NCBI GenBank assembly: GCA_000708835.1
Contig: DF237172.1
Span: forward strand, 1 to 64,000
DNA: 64,000 bases
Reading direction: 5' to 3'
Source: Klebsormidium nitens
Lineage: Eukaryota; Streptophyta; Klebsormidiophyceae; Klebsormidiales; Klebsormidiaceae
In this document: positions 1 to 11,000 of the stretch, in pieces
Numbering within the stretch: position 1 is the stretch's first letter
Layout: each line of letters begins with the position of its first letter
The notes under the pieces: generated by a model
Told to the model about the DNA's origin: nothing
What the model saw: the letters and a program-made list of their open reading frames with translations, nothing else
Database searches by the model: none
Made by a program: the position numbers and the translations under genes

Positions 1-184
1 TGGGGCCGCCGTGCGGTTTGGCACCCGCGCTCCGGCGACCGTCGCCAGGTATAGGAGTCCCACGTCTCCAGCTGATGAGCGTGGTGTCCTCAGATTGTTC
101 ATCCTTTTTTAGTATCTACCTAGTACCTACCGTAGTAACCGTACTGGCTTAAGTCAGATTCCCGGGCGGAATCGTTTGACGGAT

Positions 185-240
185 CGTGCCGCACCATCGA
201 AAAGAATCTGCAGCCAGATTCTTTTCGATGGTGCGGCACG
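185..240. repeat. Perfect 26-bp inverted repeat (hairpin)
   Basis: Bases 185-210 are the exact reverse complement of 215-240, with the 4-base loop CAGC between them. A transcript would fold into an uninterrupted 26-bp stem. The perfect match suggests recent origin, for example a MITE end-to-end remnant, a small-RNA precursor or a foldback. Nothing visible decides between these. Confidence 0.9.
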
Positions 241-600
241 AACCAGGCCGCCGAACTAGGTACGAAAAGAATGCCCCGGGGCCCGTGGGATCAGCCCGAC
301 TGGACTAGAATCTAGGAACCCCATACTCCTGAGTCCTGCCGGAAAAACAAATGACCGGTTTGTCGATCCGGTGAACAGTTCCAAGTCGACCGACCAATTC
401 GCTGTAAGTGCTCGGCCTTCTGACCAGAAAATCCATGCCCATTCCCTCATCGGCAAACTTCAGTAGGTACGTACCTTGAAGACCAGACGCACATCTTGTC
501 AGAACAAGGCGGTAGAGAATTAATTCAAGCATAAATGATCACGTCACCATAATAATTCGGACACCCGGATCCAGGGGTTCTAGCAGGATTTTGCCCGGAG

Positions 601-1270
601 GTGCTGTGGCGCCCCTGTGCTTCGCCCCGGGGCGCCGACCAGCTCCCCTGGGGCGCCCAAGCCTGGGCGCCAGCGCCCGGTTCAGAAGGTGTTCTGGCGG
701 AAGCTGTGTTTAACCGAGCCGATCATGGGCTGCCTCAAGAGTCAAGAGTCGAGACGTTTGTCTACGGTTCATGCAAGCAGTCGGCAGTGGGCACAATCAA
801 AGTCTAGAAGAATCCCGTGCCCCCGTATCCAGGAACAACTGCTTTTATTGAAGCATATCCTTGCAGATGAATATTGATCATAATACTTGGCTTACCTCAG
901 TTTAGGGGGCTCGACTTGGATTCCGGCCGCAGCAGTTTCAATCAAACTTTGAGCGCTTATCCCCAGCTCCTGGAAGCATATGGGCTTCCTTTCTGTCCTA
1001 ATATGTGAGGGAAAATATCCGATAATCTCTGATTGAATGCTCTGATAATCTCGATTCTCTAGATACTTAGAAGTTGGCAATCGTCTCAGAGTTCCCGGTT
1101 GAGGCGGCCTGGAATAGTTTTCCAAAAGTAGGCGGGGCCTGCAGCCCAGGGCGCTCTGGCGCCCCGGGCTTTCGCCCGGGGGCGCCAGCATTTGCCCCGG
1201 GGCGCTCTGCGCCCCGTTTGGCGCCCCGCCAGAACCCCTGCCCGGCTCCCAACGTAGTAGGGGGCGCCGT
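601..1270. repeat. Two facing GGCGCC-rich blocks
   Basis: Blocks at about 601-690 and 1135-1270 are far richer in G+C than their surroundings and are crowded with GGCGCC and CCCCGGGGCGC motifs. Each also carries GTTCTGGCGG in opposite orientation (near 690-700, and as its reverse complement near 1230). They could be the decayed inverted ends of an insertion of about 670 bp. The arms do not align base for base, so this is tentative. Confidence 0.35.
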
Positions 1271-1489
1271 CGGCCGGGGGGTATCAGAATTCAGTACTGT
1301 ACAGTAGTAAGTAATTAGTGGCCAGCTGCAGGATGCGTTTTGGTGAGTCGGACGTCAGCGGTGCATGATCGACATTTGGACCATGTTGCAACAATGTTCT
1401 GGCAAGACGAAAGTCACAAGTAGGTACTCCTTCAAAACTTCAAAACTTAAGTACTCCTGTACCATGTTCTCAAGTTACACTGTAAACCA

Positions 1490-4400
1490 ATGAGCGAGGT
1501 AGCCGCAATAATCCCCTCAAGCATCAGAGCTCAACCAACACGACTGCACGAAGACGCTGAGTCCTTGAAAGAAAACGCTACCCAAGAAGATCGAAAACGC
1601 TGGGGCCTTGGAAGAAGACGCTACCTAACTGGAAGAAGACGCTACCCTTATACCCTGGAAGAAGACGCTAGTTCCCTGCGCCCAGCTGCTGGACACGTTC
1701 CGTGACGTCAGCTCTTTGCAGCGATTGCCGCCCGCTTCAAGCTCGAGGACACTGCCATGGTGCTGATCGACCATCAGGTAAGTCGCAACTCGTAAGGAAG
1801 TGTACGCACCCGTTGAAAAGATTGAGTTTCTGTCTTCCTACTTTCTATCCACTCTCTAGCTTCTTGAAGAATGAGATGAATCTAGCTGGGGGTTATCGAA
1901 GTAAGAGCTTCTCTAGGAAACTCATTTCACAAGAAGGATAGTAAAACACCCACCAGGACTCTTAATGAATATAACCTTGGGGGGACAAGAAGCGGGAGCT
2001 AGCGCAACTAGGGACGAGAATTTGTGAAGCAGTACCGTCCCAAATGCTTATGCAGAATGTGGTGATCGTGACCGTCGTGTTTGGATGGGCTTCCTTTAAT
2101 TCTGCAGTACCTACAGAATCGTATATTCCTCCGTCTTTGTGGGGGAAAACATGGACGAGAGAAACGAGCAGTGGAAAGTGACGTCATGGACTGGGCCTTT
2201 GGGTGGAATCGTTGTGTTGCTTCCTTCTCGTCCAGCTGCCATGGAGTCTGTGTCATTGACATGTTGTTGTAACGCAGTACTGTAAAGAGCACGGTCGCTG
2301 TACGGTTAGGTAATTGCCGCAGATGTTGTAATGCGCCATATTGATTCAGGCTTAACGAAAGGTTTCTACAACAAAGCGGCATAACAAGTGGTACTGAAGG
2401 TGCTTCACACGGAGATTGTGAATCCCCATTGTGGGCTCAGCTAGATCTGACTCCTGACTTCTTACATATTCCAATCCTGCACGTAGTCTGTATCAGAATG
2501 CTGGGTTCTGGAAGCTTAGAGCAGAGTTTTCAGGTCTGTGCAACTCTTTGGACCACGAAACCAACGATGGCAGCCAATCTCCAAGCTCACGATGCAATTT
2601 CGCCACAAATCACCCCACAAAGATCTTTCAAGAATCAAGCTCAAGACTAGTGATGCTTTTGGAGCATTTTTGGTCTCGTTTGTTGTCAAACGGAGACAAG
2701 TTGCGTTTCCAAGCAACCGAGGGTGCTGTAGGCAGCGGCTTTGTCAGAAAGCTGTCACGTCACTAGGAGCGGGGAAGACAGATTTCCTGCCAGTAAGCCC
2801 AGGAGGAGTTACCTGGCTTCTCACTGGTGATTCACCTTCTCTCAGGGGCTCACAGTTGGGGTTCACATTCATCTTGCTTCGCCTGCCAGCCGTGCTCTTG
2901 CCGCTAGCCACGCTCCAACACACTGTTGTAAGACACAAGTTTCACAGGGATCCCACCGCACATTCTGCTTTTGGTGACCAACTTTAACCTTGTTCCATAG
3001 CATTAGGGCACCTGCTAGCTGCTTCTGAATCTCGGACCCATCATACAGTGCAATGCCAACACTTGACGGAGACTAGAGAGCGTTGGCTTAACCAAGGAAT
3101 GCGACGTCTGGTTACCTCCAAGATCTTGCTGTTAAAGATTGATCACTTTTTCTCAATCTGCATTTCTGTCATTCACAGGAAGCTAGGCTGCTAACCAGAT
3201 TCGCTAACCAATCGTCAGCATGGTTCTTTGACCAATAACGGCGTTACAGCCATGTTAAAAACCTGGTCACTGCTCGAGTCTAGTTCTTGGACAGTTGACC
3301 AGCTTCGAACCAGCCCGTGACCGACTATGGTTAAATAGCCAAAAAACCCTGTGATTCTCCAGGTGGGCACCTGTAGCTGGATCAACTCCATCGACCAGAA
3401 GACGCTTCTCAAGAACACCGTCATCCTGGCCAAGTTCGCCGCCGCGACCGGCATGCCCACCGTGCTGACGTCATCCATGGAGACCAACGTGCAGGGTGCG
3501 TAATCGAATCCGACCTGACGCCCCATTCGTTTGTCGGTCTGTGTATCTCTGCGTTATCCTGTACACGTTTATTAAGAAGCTCTCCTTTTGGGTGGGTTCT
3601 GAGATCAGCCAGTGTTGGCAGGCCTTCTTTTCAAATGTAGTGCATTCTCTTGAAGGAGATTTGCAGCCGAGGCATGAGTGCGGTTGCACGTAACCAGAGT
3701 CTCGCAGCGGGTCACCGAAGTCTGGTTCTTCCAAAACGGACCTGAAACTTAGCAATAACCAGGTCTGGTTATTGGGTCATCAAGGCCTGATTAGCGCCGC
3801 TAACCAGAGCGGCCTGGCTAGGGTCTGGCCAAGAGCTGGTTAGCAAGCCTGGTTAGCAAGACTGGTTTAGCCAAAATTTACCTGAAGGCGAATATGTGGG
3901 CACGCTCACGAAGTCGTCGCCCGATTGTGGGGCCTCTGCTTTGATTCGGTCTCTCGTTTTGGGCTTTTTCACAGCAGCCTTTCAATGTCCTTCTAGCCAC
4001 AAAACCTTAGGCTCGGGAGAGGCTAACCAGTCGACAAGAGACAGACTTTTCCCCTCGCCGTTACAAGCACTCAGACTTGTGCTTAAATCCAACTTCAAGT
4101 CAGTTTTACACCAACGCCTGTCCCGATCGGATCGCACTTGTGATGCAGATTTGCTGCCCCTTTTCTCCAACGCCAGGCTTCAGTAAATATTCCTTGTGTA
4201 AGCCCTCACGCGACTGCTCCGCTTCGAGACTCATTGGTTACTTGTGACTTAAAATTCTCATCCAAATATCTACTCGTCGTGGTTTGTCGAGCACCTACCT
4301 ATGCCGAGTCATCTCCTTGACGTCGCGCCCGCCTCTGAACGGTTCCTATCGACTGCTCTGGCACGACCCTCTTTGCGTTTTGGGTCCCAAGACGAAACTC

Positions 4401-7201
4401 GTAAATGCAACTGGTGTCTAATGATGATTGATCGGACTCGTTTATGAATCCTTCATCTGTTAGTAGTGCCAGAATCAACCCAACTAAGAGTCGGACATGA
4501 AACTTAAGACGGTCAACTCGTCATGGCCAGTGGCTTCGTTATTTAGTCATTTGACTTCCCCTACTTCGAGTGTCGACCCAGTCCTTAACTCGAATCCGGC
4601 ATCTGACGTCACACTTCCTCGTTTCCTCGCAGGCCTGCTCCTGCCCGAGATCCAGGAGGCCCTGTCCGACGCCTACGAGAAGCGCGTGAAGCGCGTGGGC
4701 GTCGTCAACGCCTGGGACGACGAGGCCTTCACGGCCGCGGTGCGCGCCACCGGCAAGCGCAACCTCGTCATGGCCGGCGCGACCACTGACGTGTGCCTCG
4801 TGCCGCCCGCCACGTCAGCAGTGCTCGAGGGCTTCAACGTGCAGGCGAGTCGCGTTCCTGCGCTCTCAAGAAAGATGATATAAGCTCCGACCAACACTAG
4901 AAATCTAACCCAAAAAGACCCCTGCTCCGACCCAGACCCACCCTAATCAACAAACTAATTCTACCCGTCCCAGTGCGGTCACCTTATCGTTATTTCGGCT
5001 TGTTATTGTCTTTCTTGAGCTCAATTCGCGTTCCTGCGTTCTTGAGACCTTGAACGAATTAAGCGGGGTCGAGGAGAATTAGTAATTTGGGGACCGGGGC
5101 CGGGGATGCAGTTGGAAGGGCTGACGTGGCGGCTTTAGGGGCGAAACCCTAGGCGAGGCTCGTTTCGAACAGTCGGATATCGAGTAGCCCCCGTTCAAAA
5201 CCCTGACCCCCGCCACGTCACCTCTTCCAACAGCGTGCTGCAATTACAGATTCTTCTTGAATGCGCTCTGATTGACGAGAGAATGGATCAGGAAAGCAGG
5301 GACGTCGAACAATCTTCGATGCCGTCGTGCCGCCCGCCACGTCAGCAGTCCTCGAGGGCTTCAACGTGCAGACGAGCGTCGATCTGATGAGTCGGACAGC
5401 TGAAGTGGTGACTAACACGAACAGAATTGGGATCAGGTGCTTTCTGTAGCTACGAAATTGGCACCCTGAGCTTCCACTGGTGCTTCGAGTCATGCTTTCA
5501 GACCGTCAAAAGAAGTCAATGCTGGCAGTTAAAAGCGCGCACGGAAATCTGCAGTCCTCAAACCGATGAACCGACTTTACACCAGTCTCGTCACGACCAT
5601 AACGCCATTCGATCAGAACGGCACTCTAAACGAGCATCTATCACCCGAAAAGAGACTTCGCGGCCCGACTGACCCACGAGCGCAGTCATGACGCTTGCTT
5701 TTGGCGTCTCGCTTTTTCGGACAAATCCCCGACTTTCTCGCCCGGCCTGGTTCGCACTTCTTCAATGAGATGCTTCATCATTCCATCGTTAACGCCAGTT
5801 CCGACGTAGATACTGGAGCATGAGGGCGGGATCATTGGAACGGTTGCTAGATTTTCACCACGGAATCACGCAAGGAAGTAACCTGCCTCTTTAACACAGG
5901 GTTTGTTGGACGCTTAATGGTAGTTGGTATGAGCTGGTCGGAAGCTGGTGACGTCATCAGTGAGCAGACTCGAGCAGAACTAACATGGTCACAGCCGGGT
6001 TATTGGTCGTTGAAGCGAACTCAAGTCTGGTTCCGCAGCGTGGTTAGTAGCCAAACCCTTCCTTGTTACACGTTGCAGGCCGTCTTGGATGCGTCCGGCT
6101 CCCAGACCGTCATGGAGGACCAAACGGCGTGGAAGCGCATGGAGAAAGCGAACGTCAGGTGGGCACCTCTGCCAAAAGCGTCCAAAGAATTAACTCTCGG
6201 TTATCATTCTTAGAGTGGAAGTGAGGCCCGTGAAGAAAAGGATAATTAAAACCGGGGAGAGAGAAAGTAGAACCCTGACCTAAATGCCCACACGCTTCGC
6301 AAACCTATTCCACCTCAAACTACTCCCTGTCTCCCGGGCATGGCGTTATTATCTAGACGGCCTTTGAGGCATACATCGAGAGATTTCCATTAAAAACCCA
6401 ACCATGTATCCATTACTGTTTGGATACAAGTGACTCTGACGCATTTCGTCGGACCGTTTGATGAAAGAGGTCGCCTATTGAAGCGTTCAAACGAAGATTA
6501 GAGAACGAAAGAATATTGGTCGAAGGAGGACCCGGAACTACGATCAGTAACTAGGAGTGACTCGCAACACGAGGATCATCATCCAAGTCTCAGCTTTGTC
6601 GAAGCAAGACTTTTTCTTGGCTCGCTATTCTCACGAGCTTCTTCACTTAACCCTTTTATACACGAGGATTCGGATCACCCGACCTACACCGATTCCACTG
6701 CCCACTGAAAGCGTGCTCTGGGGACAGTTTGACAAACGCATCGCACAATACTGTTCCCAAAGCGTCTTTCTACTGGGGGTTTCTCGTTTAGCCTTTGGGC
6801 ATCTTCTGCTTGGAAGCTGGAAGGCATGAGAGCATCCTTCGACCATCTTAGCGAGACGGGACCGACCCGGCTTTGTGTTTTGGAGTATGAAAGCAGGGTT
6901 CGACAATCAATCACGGAATCTCCAAACGCAAAGACGTGGAACGGGTTGGCCCAGTGATTGTGGGCTAGGTAAAGACATTTCCTATCAAAGAAGCCAAGGA
7001 AAGAAAAGGGAAAAATAGTTTCAACCGTTCCATATTCAAGTAATTGGGTGGGAATACTAGCGGCCCTGGTGTCCGATCAGTACTGACCATTCGCACGTCC
7101 GCAGGCTGACCACCACCAATGCCATCGTGTCCGAGCTGGTCTACAATTGGGCCACCCCGGCGGGCCAGGCTGGCTTTGGCCTCCTCGCCCCTGGATCGTA
7201 A
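1490..7201 (+). CDS. YcaC-like isochorismatase-family cysteine hydrolase
   Basis: Proposed exons are 1490-1498, 1712-1777, 3363-3495, 4633-4844, 6079-6158 and 7105-7201, joining in frame to about 198 aa (YcaC proteins are about 205-210 aa). Recognisable features are VLIDHQ with the likely catalytic Asp23, a PTVLTSSMET segment, VNAWDDEAF, and GATTDVC with the likely nucleophile Cys124, followed by a DASG segment typical of the YcaC branch. The triad lysine position seems to be filled by the adjacent K89/R90 pair, so the base is uncertain. The family hydrolyses amide or similar C-N bonds; the substrate cannot be told from sequence. The first exon (M-S-E only) uses a weak donor GTAGCC; the alternative start is ATG 1757. 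The intron after 4844 begins with GC, not GT. No signal peptide is seen, so it is probably cytosolic. Confidence 0.8.
1547..1675 (+). repeat. GGAAGAAGACGCTA direct repeats
   Basis: A motif close to TGGAAGAAGACGCTA occurs three times (near 1606, 1630 and 1659), with looser copies GAAGACGCTGA and GAAAACGCTACC upstream. The repeats lie inside the proposed first intron of the hydrolase gene and are the source of a short unconvincing open frame. Confidence 0.6.
3190..3880. repeat. CTGGTTA/TAACCAG-rich intron repeat
   Basis: CTGGTTA, TAACCAG and close variants occur many times in both orientations at about 3195-3350 and 3715-3880, flanking exon 3 of the hydrolase gene. A related stretch lies at 45225-45395, where an AACCAGCCC(G/A)TGACC segment is shared. 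This suggests a dispersed repeat family rich in short inverted copies. Confidence 0.45.
4863..5020. mobile_element. MITE-like element, copy A
   Basis: Terminal inverted repeats begin CTCAAGAAAGA at the left and end with its complement TCTTTCTTGAG at the right (near 5010-5019). The core (read on the minus strand) has the family signature GGTTAG...TTAGGGTGGGT...CGGAGC. A 13-bp direct repeat TCGCGTTCCTGCG flanks it (4850-4862 and 5026-5038) and may be a target-site duplication. It lies just inside the GC-AG intron of the hydrolase gene. There is no internal coding capacity, so it would be non-autonomous. Confidence 0.65.
5111..5231. repeat. Imperfect inverted repeat around GACGTGGCGG
   Basis: The arm at 5111-5140 (GTTGGAAGGG, GACGTGGCGG) pairs imperfectly with 5201-5231 read in reverse complement. 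This gives an inverted repeat of about 30 bp with a 60-bp centre, within the hydrolase intron. It resembles a second, unrelated small foldback element. Confidence 0.55.
5325..5371 (+). repeat. Duplicated end of hydrolase exon 4
   Basis: These 47 bases repeat 4798-4844, the last 47 bases of exon 4, with one mismatch. The copy starts after the Cys124 codon region and ends at the same ...GTGCAG, but is followed by ACGAGC rather than a splice donor. It sits in the downstream intron and is probably not used. Confidence 0.85.
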
Positions 7202-8037
7202 ATAGCTGAATCGCTAAATTAATAGCAAGAGCTGCCACATGTCAAAAATTGGTGCCAGGAGCACCTTGTCACTGGTTCTTACCGGTCTGGACACTCCCCT
7301 GCCTAGAGCTCAAGCACTCACCTCCATAGTTGGATCAACCGGCCGGGCTAAGTTAACAATAGCCGACTTCCATGTGCACTGAAGTTTCGAGCTGCAGGGT
7401 GGGCTTTGAAGATCGTTCCTATTCTTGGATACATGCAATTCTGGATCCATTTTTGGCCTTCAAAAGACCATAGGTTCATTGGACACGGATTTGGATAAAG
7501 TTGTGTTTGTGGCGCAATTGATGTGCGCGCTACTCGACTTGGAGCATGCATTGTTGTCGATCTATGTGAGTGCCAATCGCCATACAGTGATGCACGCATG
7601 TGCAATCCGCAACAATGAACGTTGATAAAATCAATTAGTATGTAAGAGATCAAGTCCACTTTCGCTTACAACATCGAAGAAGCCGGACAATTAGCAAAGA
7701 GGCTTGCACGCGAGGCAGCTGTAGTGAGTCAAATTAGATACCGCATGATACTCACGTACATATGATATACCTATGGCAATCAGAAAAGGACATGGCATCA
7801 CCTCACTTCGTTGGAGACATCTGGTTAATTCGAGCGTGCTCGATTGATCCGACACGTATCGCGTGGAATGCTTTGACTGCTGGTTAGTTGAATACGGATA
7901 AAACCGCGGGATTCCCGGCTAGCATGAGTGAGCAGATTGGGAACCTCGGATACCATAAACGGAATCAAGCCTATCTGTATCTTACATGTGTGTTCACATA
8001 CCAAGCTCTTGCAACTCTCCAAGTTTCCACCACCGAC
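7202..8037. other. Intergenic, convergent 3' ends
   Basis: This is the space between the stop of the hydrolase gene (+) and the stop of the anoctamin gene (-). I see no coding sequence, repeat or RNA gene I could support. It would hold both 3' untranslated regions. Confidence 0.6.
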
Positions 8038-11000
8038 CTAAGCCCCAGCCAAACGCAGCTTCTCGTAGGCTTGATCTTTTGGACCCGACAGAGACTGATG
8101 CAGATAGCTTTGTTGGATGCGCCGCCGCCTTTCCCGTTTTGCTTGCACCCAAGCCGGCACCTGAAACGGCAAATAAAAAGTTGTGAGCATCCTGTTGCAT
8201 TGATGAAAGGGAAGGGTTCGAATATGGCCGTTAAACATGCACCATGATTGGGGCTACAAACGACTACCAGATTTGCGGCTGACAACTGATCCCTCGGATG
8301 CTCAAAGTACCGAGTCAGAAGGCATCGCATGTCATGGCTACTCGTTCCCGTCAAGACAAAGGAAAAGACTTGCTCTTCTTATTGCGGTCTAGCAGTCAAA
8401 GAGGCTCCATATGTTAGCAAGGCAAGATCTGCGCTACAGTACGTGCTCCCGGGCAGAATCAATGAAGAAATGCGCAATACTTGCAAAGATCGAGCCTTGC
8501 TTACAATCAGATGGCTGAACAAGAGCTCGAGTCTGTCGACAGTTACAATCCAATCGACTGCTTTTAATCATATCCGCAAGAAAAGTCTCATACAAGATCT
8601 GCGAGTCAAATTCTTGAACGTGGACCGAAAGAGGCGTAGAAATCTTAGCGCCAGCAGCAAGTCGGTGACCGACTTTCAAGCAGTAAAGGACACTTTATAG
8701 AGCTTTGACGCCAGCCGACTGAGCTGAAAGACTGCACTGGCCGAGCGCGGCTGAAGGGGAATGACGCAAGCGTGGCTGACTGACGGGGGAAAGCACCAGG
8801 GTGGATATACTAGTGAGCATACAGCATCCGCAAGCCGGCCAAGTGAGCAGAAGCATGTGCCAGCGGCGCACGTTCGAAAAGAGAAAGAGGCAGAATCGAC
8901 AGATTGACCGGGGGAAGGAACCAGGCGACGACTCACTAGTGAGCACATAACATTCGCAAGCCGCAGAAAGATGTGCCAAGGGAGCACGGCCAAACAGATA
9001 TGACAGACTGACCGGAGGAATGAACCAGGCGAGGGAGTTGCGTGCGAGCAGCAGCAAATGCTCCACGATGAGCAGGACAAGCAGGCCCGGGTCGATCCGC
9101 CACGTCTTCTGTTCGTCGTAGATGACGACGAGGAGCAAACAGTTGCTGACGATCGCAATGACGCCCAAGTACTACGGGGAGCAAACCAGTGCAGCGGGTT
9201 AAGCGCTTCAGGAGCCCGGGTAGGCGCACCGTATTTGTGAAAAAAAACCCGTTTATTTGAGTGACTTTTGGCAGAACTGCTGCGGATTGTGGACAGCATA
9301 TTTTCTCAAATTGCCCGTGCATATTAAAGCATGGACCTGTGGGCCGTCGACAATCGCATCCAGGCGAGTTCAGATTTCGACATTCCCAATCATCAATGCC
9401 CGCACCTGGAAGAAGTTGAAAGTAGATACGCCTTCAATGGGCCTCTTACCAAACACCGAGAAGGATATTCTATAAGATCTACTAGGTTCTGAGAAGAGGC
9501 TTTCCTATCAAAGAAGCTCTTGTGTTCGATAAGCAAACCTCTGGACGAAGTACCTGGAAGATATTGAGCCACGCGCCGATCGACGCGACCCGGTGCGGCA
9601 CCGGCCGCCGCATGGTGCACGCCAGCTTGAACGAGTCGCTTCGGATCTCCGCCAGATTGTTGACCAGCGCAAAGAGCGCAACGAGCGGGAACGCCCCCGC
9701 AAACATGGTAACGACGCCGAACTGGAGCGCGAGTTCCAGAAAATCGTCGAAAGTGCCGTCGTATGCGCCGCCGCCGATGCTCGCCACGTAAGCCGGCATG
9801 TGGGACTCCCGCTCGACGCGGGACGCGGACGAGCGGCTGGCCTTCTCTTTGGTCTCTCTTTTCTCGGCTTGCTCCTCCCTGCAGAGGGAAAAGCGAAGAA
9901 GTCGGTGGAAGGTTTTTAAGGGGAAGTAGTGAGGTGGAAGGGAAAGGGGAGCGAGGACTTGCGGGAGGGTTTGGGATAAAGATTTCGATGGATAAAACAT
10001 GCGTCCGCTGCAAGACCATCTCGATGTTTCAATTCGTGCAGAAGGAGGTGGATGGAATCTAGGTATGGTGGTGGCTTTTCGAAATGGAGCGTTTTCCCGG
10101 CATTCATTGTAATTTCAGTCAGATTAAAATCGATAACAAATAGTTGATCCTTTCTGCTCTGTTAAAACAATGTGCTTTTGGACCGGATGTACAAATTGAT
10201 TACTGTTGACACCAGCTCGCTCTTGGAAGGTCGTGAATTTCCAATCACGCCGTCAATCAACGTCCAGAACGCGCCTCTCGACGCGACGATTGCTACCCAT
10301 CCTTTTCCAGACCATGTCGAATTATTTTGACCGTAACTAAGCAGAAAAAACACAAAGATCTCGGACTTCATTCGCGAGCTCCATTTCTCGAGCTCCATCC
10401 ATGGTGCAAAGCTGCTGGACCAGTCCTTGCCACCGGCTAAGCAACGAGATTTTCAGAGCAGCGACTCACTGTCGGGCCTTCCGCTCGCTCATGTAGAAGG
10501 TAAAGATCGGCACGCCCACCTCCGTGATGTTCTGGATGATCTGCAAAGTCGCAACAAGACTTGCCTGATCAATTCTCGATCTTTTGGGAAACAAGTCTCG
10601 CCAAGTCGAGCTTCCGTAGACGAGCAAACGCTACAAGCTTCTGACAATTTTACACGCATGCCCACCCAGAATCCTAAGTGGATTTTGACCTACAGTGTCT
10701 TTCCATCAACCCATAACTTGGAATCGTTGGTGCTTGGCCCGCCAGGATCAAGACAGACGAACCGTTTGCCAATTAAGTGAGTCTTGTCTATGAAGTCGCC
10801 CGCTTCCATTGCGTTGGGTTCGCTGTTCAGTTCTTCATCCTAAGATCTGCTTGCACGCAATTTAGCGAAGTTTCAAATTCTGCCATACATGCTGCAAAAC
10901 ACATGCGCACGCCTCCCGATGCTTGTTGACTTGCTTGCCCCCAACGGGTTGAAGAGGGCCGCATCGTCGTTCTTTATCCAAGGCGCCCTCGAGCGGAGAG

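Larger units (their letters stand above)
1..1489. other. Non-coding stretch at window start
   Basis: I see no convincing gene here. The open frames are short and not conserved in character. The stretch holds a perfect hairpin (185-240) and two GC-rich blocks with repeated GGCGCC (about 601-690 and 1135-1270), described separately. It presumably includes the 5' flank of the hydrolase gene that starts at 1490. Confidence 0.6.

Noticed and set aside
8676-9299. 207-codon minus-strand open frame across the anoctamin exon 14 region
   Set aside because: The anoctamin frame is the neighbouring one (LGVIAIVSNCLLL...). This longer frame is Arg/Ser/Cys-rich and continues through tandem repeats.
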